Assembly: GCF_024158125.1 (NCBI RefSeq)
Contig: NZ_JAMZFT010000003.1
Location: forward strand, 248,001 to 312,000
DNA: 64,000 nt
Direction: 5' to 3'
Source: Futiania mangrovi
Lineage (GTDB): Bacteria > Pseudomonadota > Alphaproteobacteria > Futianiales > Futianiaceae
Below the pieces are notes generated by a model. That model searched no databases, had not been told where the DNA came from, and worked only from the letters and a program-made list of their open reading frames with translations. Shown here piece by piece: positions 46,433 through 54,834 of this stretch. Every line of letters starts with the position of its first letter. The stretch's first letter is position 1. Both the position numbers and the translations under genes were made by a program.

Positions 46433-48544
46433 CTACCCCTCGATCCGCGACAGGTCGGCGATGGCGTCGAGCCGGGCGCGGATCATGTTCAGGAGATGGA
46501 GCCGGTTGACGCGCACGCCCGCGTCGTCGGCATTGACGGTGACCTTGTCGAAGAAGGCGTCGACCGGCGCGCGCACGGCGGCGAGCGCGCGCATCGCGCC
46601 CTCGAAATCCTCCCGCGCGGCGGCCGCGTCGGCGCTGGCCGCGGCTTCGGCCACGCGGTCGAACAGCGCGCGTTCCTCGTCCTGCGTGAAGCGTGCGGGA
46701 TCCGGCGCGCCGTCGTAGGCGGCCTTGTCCTTCTTCTCCTCGATCCGCAGGATGTTCGCCGCCCGGCGGTAGCCCGCGAGCAGGTTCGCCCCGTCGTCGG
46801 TGTCGAGGAAGGCCTGCAGCGCCTTCGCCCGCGCGACCAGGCTGACGAGATCGTCCTGCCCGCCCAGCGCGAAGACCGCCGCGATCACGTCGTGGCGCAC
46901 GCCCTCGCCGCGCAGATGCACCTTGAGGCGGTCGGCGAAGAAGTCGAGGAGGTCGTCAAGCGTGGCGGTGTCCGCCGCTGACACGTGCCGGTCGCGCGCG
47001 AACTCCGTCTCCTCGAAGATGCCGCGAAGCCTCAGCCGCAACTCGTTCTCCAGCACGATCCGGATGACGCCCAGCGCGGCGCGGCGCAGCGCGTAAGGGT
47101 CCTTGGACCCTGTCGGCTTCTCGTCGATCGCCCAGAAGCCGACCAGCGTGTCGATCTTGTCGGCGAGCGCGACGGCGACAGACACGGGCGCGGTCGGCAC
47201 CGCGTCGTTGGGGCCCTGCGGGCGGTAATGTTCCTCTATGGCGGCGGCCACTTCCGCCGCCTCGCCCTGGAGTCCGGCGTAATAGCGGCCCATCAGGCCC
47301 TGAAGCTCCGGAAACTCGCCCACCATCTCGGTCAGCAGGTCGGCCTTGGCGAGCGTGGCGGCGCGCCTCACGGCCATGTGCGAATGGTCGATGCCCTGCT
47401 CCCGCATCAGGCCGGAGATGGCGTCGGCGAGCGCGCGCACCCGCTCCATCCGCTCATGCTGCGTGCCGAGTTTGGCGTGGAAGGTCACGGACTTCAGCTT
47501 CTCCACCCGCGTCTCGAGCGGGGTCTTGACGTCCTCGTCCCAGAAGAAGCGCGCATCCGACAGGCGCGCGGCCAGCACCCGCTCGTTGCCCGCGACGATG
47601 GCCTTGCCGCCATCCGCCGCGTCGAGGTTCGCGACCGTCACGAAGTTCGTGATCCGGCCCGTTTTCGGGTCGCGGACGGAGAAGAACTTCTGGTGCGTGC
47701 GCATGGAGGTGGCGAGCACCTCCGGCGGCAGGTCGCGGAACGCCTCCGCCACCTCGCCCATCAGCACGACCGGCCATTCGACGAGGCCCGCGACCTCGTC
47801 TAGCAGGCCCTGGTCCTCGACCAGTTCCAGCCCGCGCGCGAAGGCGAGGTTCTTCGCCTCCCCCGCGATGTGCTCGCGCCGCTCGGCCGCATCGACGATC
47901 ACGTGCGCGGCCTTCAGCTTCGCCACATAGTCCTCGAACCGCTTGACCCGGATCGGGCCGTCCGAATGGATGCGGTGGCCGCGCGTCGTGTCGCCGCCGA
48001 CGATCCCGTCGATCTCCACCGGCACGACCGTCGCCTCGTCGCCGTCGACAGCCAGCAGGCACAGCACCGATTGCAGCGGCCGCACCCAGCGCAGCGAGCC
48101 CGGATCCGCAGACGCTGCCCCCCAACGCATCGACTTCGGCCAGGGGAAGTTGCGCACCGCCTGCGGCACCACCTCGGCGATCACGTCGGTTGCGGCCCGG
48201 CCCGTCTTCTCGATCCGCGCAAACAGGAACGTGCCCTTGTCGGTTTCGCGCCGCTCGAGCCGGTCGAGCGTCAGGCCCGTCGCGCCGAGAAAGCCCTGGA
48301 TCGCCTTTTCCGGTGCGTCGGCGCGCGGTCCCCGGCGCTCCTCCACCGTGTCCTTCGCGCGTGCGGGCAGCCCCGCGACCACCAGCGTCAGCCGGCGCGG
48401 TCCCGCGAAGCTTTCCGCCGCCTCGTAGAAGAGCCCGGCTTCCGCCAGCCCTTCGGTCACGAGTTTCTTCAGGTCTTCGGCCGCGCGCGCCTGCATGCGG
48501 GCGGGGATTTCCTCGGAAAAGAGTTCGAGCAGCAGTTCAGGCAT
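46433..48544 (-). CDS. glyS: Glycyl-tRNA synthetase beta subunit
   Basis: The 703-residue beta chain of the bacterial heterotetrameric GlyRS. It starts [18 protein letters not shown], the highly conserved family start, continues with [43 protein letters not shown]-like [39 protein letters not shown] and the C-terminal DALR-like anticodon-binding domain. It works only with GlyQ, whose gene overlaps it by eight bases. The ATG is at 48542-48544. Confidence 0.97.
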   Translation of the reverse strand: MPELLLELFSEEIPARMQARAAEDLKKLVTEGLAEAGLFYEAAESFAGPRRLTLVVAGLPARAKDTVEERRGPRADAPEKAIQGFLGATGLTLDRLERRETDKGTFLFARIEKTGRAATDVIAEVVPQAVRNFPWPKSMRWGAASADPGSLRWVRPLQSVLCLLAVDGDEATVVPVEIDGIVGGDTTRGHRIHSDGPIRVKRFEDYVAKLKAAHVIVDAAERREHIAGEAKNLAFARGLELVEDQGLLDEVAGLVEWPVVLMGEVAEAFRDLPPEVLATSMRTHQKFFSVRDPKTGRITNFVTVANLDAADGGKAIVAGNERVLAARLSDARFFWDEDVKTPLETRVEKLKSVTFHAKLGTQHERMERVRALADAISGLMREQGIDHSHMAVRRAATLAKADLLTEMVGEFPELQGLMGRYYAGLQGEAAEVAAAIEEHYRPQGPNDAVPTAPVSVAVALADKIDTLVGFWAIDEKPTGSKDPYALRRAALGVIRIVLENELRLRLRGIFEETEFARDRHVSAADTATLDDLLDFFADRLKVHLRGEGVRHDVIAAVFALGGQDDLVSLVARAKALQAFLDTDDGANLLAGYRRAANILRIEEKKDKAAYDGAPDPARFTQDEERALFDRVAEAAASADAAAAREDFEGAMRALAAVRAPVDAFFDKVTVNADDAGVRVNRLHLLNMIRARLDAIADLSRIEG

Positions 48545-49463
48545 CGGCGAAGCCCCCCTGCTCGGTCCGCAGATAGGCAAGGCCGCAGGCGCGCGCCAGT
48601 TCGCGCACCCGCAGGATGTAGGACTGCCGCTCCGTCACCGAGATGACGCCGCGCGCGTCCAGCAGGTTGAAGACGTGGCTCGCCTTGATGCACTGGTCGT
48701 AGGCCGGGTGCACCATCAGGTGCCGCTTGCCCTCGCCCCGGTCGCCCGCGTCGAGATAGCGCGCGCACATCCGCTCCGCGTCCTCGAAATGGCGCAGCAG
48801 GGTCTCGGTGTCCGCCGCCTCGAAATTGTGGCGCGAATACTCCTGCTCGGTCTGCTTGAAGACGTCGCCGTAAGTCACGCCCTTGCCGTTGAAATCCAGG
48901 TCGTAGACATTGTCGACGCCCTGCACGTACATCGCCAGGCGCTCAAGCCCGTAGGTCAGCTCGCCCGAGCACGGCGCGCAGTCGATCCCGCACACCTGCT
49001 GGAAATAGGTGAACTGGCTCACCTCCATCCCGTCGCACCACACCTCCCAGCCGAGGCCCCAGGCGCCCAGCGTCGGGCTCTCCCAGTCGTCCTCCACGAA
49101 GCGGATGTCGTGGTTGCGCCGGTCGATCCCCAGCACCTCGAGGCTTTTCAGGTAAAGTTCCTGGATGTCGGGCGGCGACGGCTTCAGGATCACCTGGAAC
49201 TGGTAATAGTGCTGCAGCCGGTTCGGGTTCTCGCCATAGCGGCCGTCCTTGGGCCGGCGCGACGGCTGGACATAGGCCGCCGACCACGGGCGCGGGCCCA
49301 GCGCGCGCAGCGTCGTGGCCGGGTGGAAGGTGCCGGCGCCCACCTCCATGTCATAGGGCTGCAGGATCACGCAGCCCTGCTGCGCCCAATAAGACTGCAG
49401 CCCGAGGATCAGCCCCTGGAAGGAGCGGTCCGCCCCCCGGCCCGTAGAGGTCCCGTCGCCCAT
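48537..49463 (-). CDS. glyQ: Glycyl-tRNA synthetase alpha subunit
   Basis: The catalytic class II core of GlyRS, 308 residues. Characteristic are [81 protein letters not shown] and [16 protein letters not shown] 49461-49463 (MGDGTS) is used; a GTG six bases upstream is an alternative with no stronger ribosome site. Its end overlaps glyS. Confidence 0.97.
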   Translation of the reverse strand: MGDGTSTGRGADRSFQGLILGLQSYWAQQGCVILQPYDMEVGAGTFHPATTLRALGPRPWSAAYVQPSRRPKDGRYGENPNRLQHYYQFQVILKPSPPDIQELYLKSLEVLGIDRRNHDIRFVEDDWESPTLGAWGLGWEVWCDGMEVSQFTYFQQVCGIDCAPCSGELTYGLERLAMYVQGVDNVYDLDFNGKGVTYGDVFKQTEQEYSRHNFEAADTETLLRHFEDAERMCARYLDAGDRGEGKRHLMVHPAYDQCIKASHVFNLLDARGVISVTERQSYILRVRELARACGLAYLRTEQGGFADA

Positions 49464-49608
49464 GCTCACCGCGCGTCCGTTCTTTCGTGAGGGTCCGCCC
49501 CCCGCGAAGGCGCGGGCGGGCGGGCCGGATTTGTGCGGCGCACATTAGCGACCGCGCCGGAGTGCGGTCAAGCAAACGCGCCTTGCACGCCGGGCGTGTA
49601 TCGCGCGC

Positions 49609-49851
49609 TCAGGCTGCAGCCCGCGGGTTGCGCGGGCAGTCCGGCCGCTCGCACGCGCCGGAGGCGTAGACGCCGCAGACCGGGCATTCCGTCAGGTCCT
49701 CCACGCCGGGCGGGGCCTTCTCCGCCTCCCGCTTGCGCGCCTTCCCGACCGGCCTGGGGCTCTTTCTCCGGCCGCGGCCCGCAAGCGCCAAGATCCCGAA
49801 GACGAGCCCGCCGACGGCGAGCAGGACCAGAAGTTTCGGCAAGCTCAGCAT
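49609..49851 (-). CDS. Small membrane-anchored four-cysteine protein (PP0621-like)
   Basis: An 80-residue protein with one N-terminal membrane helix (4-24), a basic linker, and a zinc-finger-like C-terminus: C56-x2-C59 and C67-x4-C72 in TECPVCGVYASGACERPDC. This layout resembles the small PP0621-type proteins of unknown function. GGGGGA ten bases before the ATG at 49849-49851 and a 16-bp distance from the sppA-like gene indicate that the two form one transcript. Confidence 0.7.
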   Translation of the reverse strand: MLSLPKLLVLLAVGGLVFGILALAGRGRRKSPRPVGKARKREAEKAPPGVEDLTECPVCGVYASGACERPDCPRNPRAAA

Positions 49852-49867
49852 CTCCCGGCGTCCCCCG

Positions 49868-50689
49868 TCACAGCCCGAACCGCGCCCAGTGCGCGCGGGC
49901 CTCCAGCGCGGAGAGGGCCTCCCCCGCCAGCCCCTCGCGCCCGGCCATGCCGAGGCGGCGGGCGAGCCACCCGGTAGGCCGCGTCGGGATCACCTTGAGC
50001 TTGAGCTTGTCCCCGTAACGCCCTCTCAGGACGCTGCGAATGTCCCCCACCCCGTCTGCGAGGCCGACGTCCACCGCCCGCTGCCCGGCCCAGATCGCGC
50101 CGGTGAAGAGATCCGGGTCTTCGTCCTTCAGCCGGTTGCCGCGCGCGGCCCTGACCACGCGCTTGAAGGTCTCGTGCACCTCCGCCTGGATCGCGAGCAG
50201 GCGGTTGACGTCCTCCTCCCGCTCGGCCTGGAAGGGGTCGAGCATCATCTTGTTCTCGCCAGCCGTATGCACGCGCCGCTCGACGCCCAGCTTCGCGATC
50301 GCGTCCTGGAAGCCGAAGCCCGCCGAGATCACGCCGATGGAGCCGACGATGGAACTTTCGTCGACGAAGATCTCGTCGCCCGCGCAGGCGATATAGTAAC
50401 CGCCCGAGGCCGCCACGTCCTCCACGAAGACGAAGACGCGCTTGCCCTTCTCGGTCTTCAGCGCCTTGATCCGCTTGTAGATCAGCGAGGATTGCACGGG
50501 CGAGCCGCCCGGCGAATTGACGATGAAGGCCACCGCGCGCGCCTGCTTCATGGCGAACGCCTTTTCGATGGCGCCCACGACCGCCTCGAAATCGAAGCCC
50601 TGCCGGAAGCGTCCGCCGGCCCCGATGGCGCCGGTCAGCCGGACCACGGGCACGAAGGGTGCGCGCGGCAGGGAAAGTCCGAAAGGCAT
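49868..50689 (-). CDS. S49 family signal peptide peptidase-like protease (SppA/SohB type)
   Basis: A 273-residue S49 protease. The Ser/Lys dyad is visible: S95 in EDVAASGGYYIACAGDEI and K147 in HTAGENKMMLDPFQ, 52 residues apart as in characterised SppA. VVRLTGAIG, FIVNSPGGSPVQSS and GSIGVISAGFGFQDAI are the family strands. It degrades cleaved signal peptides or membrane fragments. No clear N-terminal membrane helix is present from this start; GGAG nine bases before the ATG at 50687-50689 supports it. It is divergent from the six-gene paralogue array. Confidence 0.88.
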   Translation of the reverse strand: MPFGLSLPRAPFVPVVRLTGAIGAGGRFRQGFDFEAVVGAIEKAFAMKQARAVAFIVNSPGGSPVQSSLIYKRIKALKTEKGKRVFVFVEDVAASGGYYIACAGDEIFVDESSIVGSIGVISAGFGFQDAIAKLGVERRVHTAGENKMMLDPFQAEREEDVNRLLAIQAEVHETFKRVVRAARGNRLKDEDPDLFTGAIWAGQRAVDVGLADGVGDIRSVLRGRYGDKLKLKVIPTRPTGWLARRLGMAGREGLAGEALSALEARAHWARFGL

Positions 50690-50970
50690 GCGGGCACTCC
50701 ATCCATGGGACACTTGCCTGCCGGAAGGTATGGGGTGAGGTGCCCCACGGCAAGGATCGGGCTTGCCCCGCCGGTGAACTCTTGCTAGATGCCGCCCCGC
50801 ACGCCGGAGCGCCCTCGCGGCCCTCATGAACGGCCCCTTGCCCAGAGGCACTGCCCTGCCGGCCGGTTCGCGTGCGTTTCCTTGGACTTCCCGCACACAA
50901 GGACCGCTCCGGAAACGGGCCCTGCCTCTGCTGACACACGCCACTTCCAGACCAGCCGAGGAAGACATCC

Positions 50971-51498
50971 ATGACCGGCATCGCGAACGCACCTGTCTTC
51001 ACCGGCTTCGGCGATCAGGGCGGCGACGACTTCAGCCTCGACCTCGCCGGCCCCGATGCGGGCGGCGATGCGGTCGCAAGCATCGGCACAACCGATGAGG
51101 TCTGCCGCGACTTCGCTCAGGACATGTTGAAAAAATCCACGATGCTGCAGCGTCATCTGGATGCTGCTGAGCTCTATGAAAGCCAGGGGCACCCCCAGGC
51201 CGCGCGCATCGCGCTCGTCGAGGCGCGGGACCTGGCGCAAAATCTCCAGGACGACTGCAATCTCTACTTCCAGGCCTGCCGGGACAATCCCAGCGTGACG
51301 AAGGACGACCAGCTCCGCATCGCCATGATGTGCAACGCCTATTCGTCCATAGAGGCGCAGATAGACAGCAAGCTCGCAGAGCTGAACACGGGCACGCCGA
51401 TCGACCTGCGCCCGATCGGCGAGGCGCTCTGGGGGATCCTCCGGTTTGTGGGCGGCATCGGCCGCGCGCTGGGCGGCGGCGCTGCCTGGCAGAACTGA
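50971..51498 (+). CDS. Array protein 1: four-Cys helical protein, unknown function
   Basis: 175 residues, not matched to any family I know. Residues 1-40 are acidic and Gly-rich with GGDDFSLDLAGPDA at 17-30, which recurs almost exactly in array protein 2. The helical core 42-135 holds C45, C96, C103 and C121. A conserved-position segment PIDLRPIGEALW follows, then a glycine-spaced hydrophobic helix (RFVGGIGRALGGG) and the tail AAWQN. No Sec signal peptide. GAGGAAG nine bases upstream supports the ATG. The first gene of the array, divergent from the sppA-like gene 281 bp away. Export by a non-Sec route or a disulfide-linked assembly is conjecture. Confidence 0.78.
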   Translation: MTGIANAPVFTGFGDQGGDDFSLDLAGPDAGGDAVASIGTTDEVCRDFAQDMLKKSTMLQRHLDAAELYESQGHPQAARIALVEARDLAQNLQDDCNLYFQACRDNPSVTKDDQLRIAMMCNAYSSIEAQIDSKLAELNTGTPIDLRPIGEALWGILRFVGGIGRALGGGAAWQN

Positions 51499-51519
51499 CA
51501 CCGAAAGGGAACTCACTCC

Positions 51520-52164
51520 ATGACCGGCATTGCGAACGCATCCGCATTCTCAGGTTTCGACGCACCCGGCGGCGACGATTTCAGCCTCGATCTCGCCGGC
51601 CCCGATGCTGCCGGCGCCCCGGCGCCCTCTGAGCCCGAGGGCGGCACGGAGGTCGCCATCTTCCCGTGGTTCGGCAGGCGCGGTCCCGACTACCAGCGGA
51701 ACAACGGCGGCGGAAACGGCAACGACGGCGTCGGTGGACCGGGCAATCCCGGCGACGCCTGCGCCGATCTCGCCCGGCAGATGTCCATCAAGTCGAACAA
51801 CATCCTCACCTTCATCAGGCTTGCCGACCAGTATGCGAGCAATGGCCATCCGGGCCTCGCACGCGATGCGCTGATCAAGGCCAAGAACATGATCGTCGAC
51901 ATGCAGGCAGCCTGCAGCGAGTTCGCGCAGCGATGCCAGGGCTCGCCCGCCGTGCCGGAGAGCGATCAGGTCCGCCTCGGCCTCGCCTGCCGCGACCTCG
52001 CGGACGTCGAAAAGGAAATCGACAAGCGGCTCGTCTCTCTGAGCCAGGGAAATGCATTCGACCTCGGCGGCCTGGCCCAGACTGCGGGCGCCGTGTTCGG
52101 CCAGGTCCTTCAGATTCTGGGCGGGATAGGCCGCGCCCTGAGCGGCCCTCAGTGGCAGAACTAG
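51520..52164 (+). CDS. Array protein 2: four-Cys helical protein with Gly/Asn-rich insert
   Basis: 214 residues, closest to array protein 1: the first 30 residues differ at few positions (MTGIANA, GGDDFSLDLAGPDA). A 36-residue insert follows, containing IFPWFGRRGPDYQRNNGGGN and GNDGVGGPGNPG. The core has C81, C132, C139 and C157 with exactly the same spacing (50, 6, 17) as protein 1. The C-terminal region has VLQILGGIGRALSG and ends PQWQN. AAGGGAAC lies before the ATG, 21 bp after the previous stop, so genes 1 and 2 are probably co-transcribed. Function unknown. Confidence 0.78.
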   Translation: MTGIANASAFSGFDAPGGDDFSLDLAGPDAAGAPAPSEPEGGTEVAIFPWFGRRGPDYQRNNGGGNGNDGVGGPGNPGDACADLARQMSIKSNNILTFIRLADQYASNGHPGLARDALIKAKNMIVDMQAACSEFAQRCQGSPAVPESDQVRLGLACRDLADVEKEIDKRLVSLSQGNAFDLGGLAQTAGAVFGQVLQILGGIGRALSGPQWQN

Positions 52165-52192
52165 GAAGAATCCGTACCGCAATCTCAGGCTC

Positions 52193-52221
52193 TTGAAATC
52201 GCCAGTAGGTTGCGATACCAA
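52193..52221 (+). promoter_or_regulatory. Possible promoter for the second half of the array
   Basis: TTGAAA (52193-52198), 17-base spacer, TACCAA (52216-52221), in the longest gap of the array (236 bp). The -10 match is poor. It would explain separate expression of genes 3-6. Confidence 0.25.
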
Positions 52222-52400
52222 CCCGGCACGCACCGGGAGGCTGCGCTCCGCACCCTCCATGAACGGTCCTTGCCGCCGCCGTCGATGACGGCCGAAGGTT
52301 CCCCGGTGCGCCCTCCCCCGATGCGATGGATGGCACCGCGCTGCCTGACGGCCGGATTGGCATGGAAAACCATCCGCAGACCTGGGGCACCAGCACAGTC

Positions 52401-52958
52401 ATGTTTCTCGACCCGCTTTCCCGACAGGGCGCAGGCGTCCCGTTCGACGACGCTTTTCCGGTGATCGCGCCCCCCGCCGCCGGCCAGGAAACGCCTCCCT
52501 CCGCCTCCCTCGTCGCGAATGTCGCACCCTCATCCGTGACCAGCGCCTGCAACGACCTGATGTCCTCGATCCTGCAGTATGCGGGTCTGATGGGCTCGGC
52601 CCAGGAGCGCCTGAACGACGCCCGCCAGGGCGGCCGCACCGCCGACATGCGGGAGATCCTGCGCCAGATCGTCCAGCTTGCCGCCGCAGCAAGCGAGCTG
52701 TGCGACCGCTTCCGGAACGACTGCGCATTCGAGAGCGAGGTTCCGATGTACCTCCAGATCAAGGTCACCGCCCTTTGCCGGAAGCTCGAACAGATCGGCG
52801 ACGCCGCCGAGGAAGGCCTCGCCGCGCTGGGCCGTCCCGGGCTTCAGATCGACCTCGGCGAAATCGGCGACCTGCTCGGCGGTGGCGTGGACCTGCTCAT
52901 GGCCCTCTTCAGCGGACTTGCCGCCTTCCTCGGCGGCCAGCGCCAGGGCGCATTCTGA
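52401..52958 (+). CDS. Array protein 3: four-Cys helical protein, QRQGAF tail
   Basis: 185 residues from the ATG at 52401, a start chosen because it puts the Asp-Phe motif (FDDAF, 15-19) and the first Cys (C50) where the paralogues have them; ATGs at 52362 and 52326 would give longer, unmatched N-termini, and none has a good ribosome site. SLVANVAPSSVTSAC matches the ANVAPED motif before C51 in protein 6. Cysteines at 50, 101, 108 and 126 (spacing 50, 6, 17). C-terminal GGGVDLLMALFSGLAAFLGG looks membrane-active and ends QRQGAF, identical to protein 6. Function unknown. Confidence 0.72.
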   Translation: MFLDPLSRQGAGVPFDDAFPVIAPPAAGQETPPSASLVANVAPSSVTSACNDLMSSILQYAGLMGSAQERLNDARQGGRTADMREILRQIVQLAAAASELCDRFRNDCAFESEVPMYLQIKVTALCRKLEQIGDAAEEGLAALGRPGLQIDLGEIGDLLGGGVDLLMALFSGLAAFLGGQRQGAF

Positions 52959-52982
52959 CCATCCAACACTGCGAGAAGAAAG

Positions 52983-53558
52983 ATGACGACCACCGACCTC
53001 TCCACGGCTTCGCTCCCTTACCTGCCGGAAGACGTGAACGGCGACGATTTCGCCGCCGCCTTCGCGGCCGCGCCCGCGGGCGGGCCGGACCTGATCGCCA
53101 ACGCGGACGAAGAAGACGTCTTCTGCCGCAGCCAGCTCGACTACATCAAGGACCTCTCGTTCCGCATGAACCTCTCCATGGGCCTTGCGGAGAGCGCCAA
53201 GGCGGACGGCGACAAGACCGCGCTACGCAACGCGCTGCTCAGCGTCCGCACCCTCGCCGCTCTGGCCTCCGACGCGTGCCAGGCCTTCGAGGCGATTTGT
53301 AGCGGCCCGTACTCCGACCTGACGGACGAAGAACGCCGGGAGGCCATCCGGCTTTGTAACGACGTCTACCAGACGGAGCGCATGGCGGACCGGATGCTGT
53401 TCCAGCTGGAACAGGAGGGGCCCCGCGGCGTCAATCTGGAGCCCATGGTAGGGCTTCTCTCAAACATCGGGGACGGGCTGAAGCAGGTTGGAACCGCGCT
53501 CGGCATGGGCGCGCTCTGGTTCCTTCAGCAGGTCTTCCGCCGCCCGGGTGCCGTCTGA
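52983..53558 (+). CDS. Array protein 4: four-Cys helical protein, RRPGAV tail
   Basis: 191 residues. NGDDFAAAFAAAPAGG (19-34) is the Asp-Phe region and DLIANADEEDVFC leads to C48; C99, C106 and C125 follow (spacing 50, 6, 18). The core helices are charged and amphipathic (ERREAIRLCNDVYQTERMAD). The segment GVNLEPMVGLLSNIGDGLKQ precedes a short hydrophobic stretch (GTALGMGALWFLQQVF) and the tail RRPGAV, both nearly the same as in protein 5. GAGAAGAAAG lies directly before the ATG. No export signal recognised; function unknown. Confidence 0.77.
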   Translation: MTTTDLSTASLPYLPEDVNGDDFAAAFAAAPAGGPDLIANADEEDVFCRSQLDYIKDLSFRMNLSMGLAESAKADGDKTALRNALLSVRTLAALASDACQAFEAICSGPYSDLTDEERREAIRLCNDVYQTERMADRMLFQLEQEGPRGVNLEPMVGLLSNIGDGLKQVGTALGMGALWFLQQVFRRPGAV

Positions 53559-53639
53559 CCTGCCCCATGGGCAACCCGGCTGCGGCTGCGACCCCTTCTT
53601 CCCCAACCCTCTCATCGCATCGCAGAAGGTTCTTCGACC

Positions 53640-54209
53640 ATGACCGTTACGGATTTCGCTTCCTCCGCTTCCTGGGGCTACACCCAGAACGTCGACCCGT
53701 TGCCCGGCGACTTCTCTGCCGCCTATCCCGCCCCGGCATCCGCCACCGTGATCGCCGCAGAGGATCCCAGTCTCTGCCAGATGCAGCTCGAAATGCTCGA
53801 GCGGCAGATGGGCCATATCGCCTCCGAGATGGCGTCGGTACGCGCCGCCCAAAGGAATGGGGACGATGATGCGCTCCGCATGCACCTGAACAACGTGCGC
53901 GGACTCGCCAGTGCGGCGTCCAATACCTGCTACGCGTTCGAGGCAATGTGCTCCGACCCATCGTCAGGCTTGTCCGAGCAGGAGATCCAAAAGGCGAAGC
54001 TCCTCTGCGACCAGATCGAGCGACTCGGGCAACGGGCCGACCGGTTGCTCATGGAGCTCGACCAGAAGGGCGCGAACGGCATCGACCTGCAACCAATGAT
54101 GAACCTGCTTTCGAACATTGCCGACGGGATCGGCGGGCTCCTTGCAGCCTTTGGCGGTGCGCTCGGCTGGTTCCTTCAGCAGCTCTTCCGCCGCCCGGGC
54201 GCGGTCTGA
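53640..54209 (+). CDS. Array protein 5: four-Cys helical protein, RRPGAV tail
   Basis: 189 residues, sister of protein 4. N-terminus MTVTDFASSASWGY, the PGDFSAAYPAPAS motif at 22-34, and TVIAAEDPSLC before C46; then C97, C104 and C123 (50, 6, 18). CYAFEAMCSD parallels CQAFEAICSG of protein 4. After GIDLQPMMNLLSNIADGIGG comes the hydrophobic GGLLAAFGGALGWFLQQLF and RRPGAV. AGAAGG lies about ten bases before the ATG; an 81-bp gap with no obvious promoter precedes it. Function unknown. Confidence 0.77.
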   Translation: MTVTDFASSASWGYTQNVDPLPGDFSAAYPAPASATVIAAEDPSLCQMQLEMLERQMGHIASEMASVRAAQRNGDDDALRMHLNNVRGLASAASNTCYAFEAMCSDPSSGLSEQEIQKAKLLCDQIERLGQRADRLLMELDQKGANGIDLQPMMNLLSNIADGIGGLLAAFGGALGWFLQQLFRRPGAV

Positions 54210-54279
54210 CCTCTTTACCCCAAGGGACGGCGGGGCAGCCTGCCGTCCATCCACTCGAGAAACCGGAGGAAACGAAACG

Positions 54280-54834
54280 ATGCTCGAAGGTGCCTACAGC
54301 TCCGTTCCCGCAGATGCCGGCAATACTTATCCGCAGGACTTCGCTCTTCCCACGGACGCCCCCGCGACCGCCGGGGCCGAACCGGCCGTGATCGCGAACG
54401 TCGCGCCCGAGGATCCCGCGGTGAAGGCCTGCCTCGACGACATCACCGCCCTGCGCAACATCAAGGTGCGCATGGACCGCCTGGCCGAGGAAATCGCGAT
54501 CGCAGATCCCAACGAAACGCGCTACGTCAACAACCTGCTGAACGGCATCCAGCGGGAGGCTGCGGAAGCCGAGAAGATCTGCGCCCGTATCGAGCGGAAT
54601 TGCGCCAACCTCGGCATCGCCCCTTCGCAGCTGGGTAACGTGCACCATCTCTGCGACCAGATCCGCACCGTCGCCCGCGCTGCGCAGGAGCAGCAGGATG
54701 CCATGAACAAGGGGCTGAACTTCGACCTCGGCGCCGTCACGGACGCCATCGGGCAGTTCGGCGGCGCGGTCTGGGGGGTGGTCCTGATGATCCTGGGCTT
54801 CCTGTTTGGCGGCCAGCGCCAGGGCGCGTTCTAG
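54280..54834 (+). CDS. Array protein 6: four-Cys helical protein, QRQGAF tail
   Basis: 184 residues. YPQDFALPTDAPATAG (17-32) carries the Asp-Phe motif and AVIANVAPEDPAVKAC precedes C51; C101, C108 and C125 follow (spacing 49, 6, 16, the most diverged member). The C-terminal FGGAVWGVVLMILGFLFGG is the most convincing membrane helix of the set and ends QRQGAF like protein 3. A strong GGAGGAAACGAAACG ribosome site decides the ATG. Its stop overlaps the convergent methyltransferase gene by four bases. Function unknown. Confidence 0.77.
   Translation: MLEGAYSSVPADAGNTYPQDFALPTDAPATAGAEPAVIANVAPEDPAVKACLDDITALRNIKVRMDRLAEEIAIADPNETRYVNNLLNGIQREAAEAEKICARIERNCANLGIAPSQLGNVHHLCDQIRTVARAAQEQQDAMNKGLNFDLGAVTDAIGQFGGAVWGVVLMILGFLFGGQRQGAF

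Larger units (their letters stand above)
50971..54834 (+). repeat. Tandem array of six paralogous four-cysteine genes
   Basis: Six consecutive plus-strand genes (50971, 51520, 52401, 52983, 53640, 54280) encode related proteins. All share C-x(49-50)-C-x6-C-x(16-18)-C in a helical core, an Asp-Phe-containing acidic/Ala-Pro N-terminus and a Gly-rich hydrophobic C-terminus. C-terminal tails fall in three pairs: WQN (genes 1, 2), QRQGAF (3, 6), RRPGAV (4, 5). Gaps are 21, 236, 24, 81 and 70 bp. The order A-A-B-C-C-B suggests repeated duplication. Confidence 0.85.

Noticed and set aside
49500-49608. A T-box or glycine riboswitch upstream of glyQ
   Set aside because: The interval upstream of glyQ is only about 145 bp and shows no T-box or glycine aptamer core; such leaders are not expected in this group.
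50971-54834. The array as an insertion-sequence or prophage cargo block
   Set aside because: No transposase, integrase, terminal repeats or base-composition change; GC is like the rest of the window.
50971-54834. Array proteins as Sec-exported or lipoprotein products
   Set aside because: None begins with a basic-plus-hydrophobic signal or a lipobox; the N-termini are acidic and polar.
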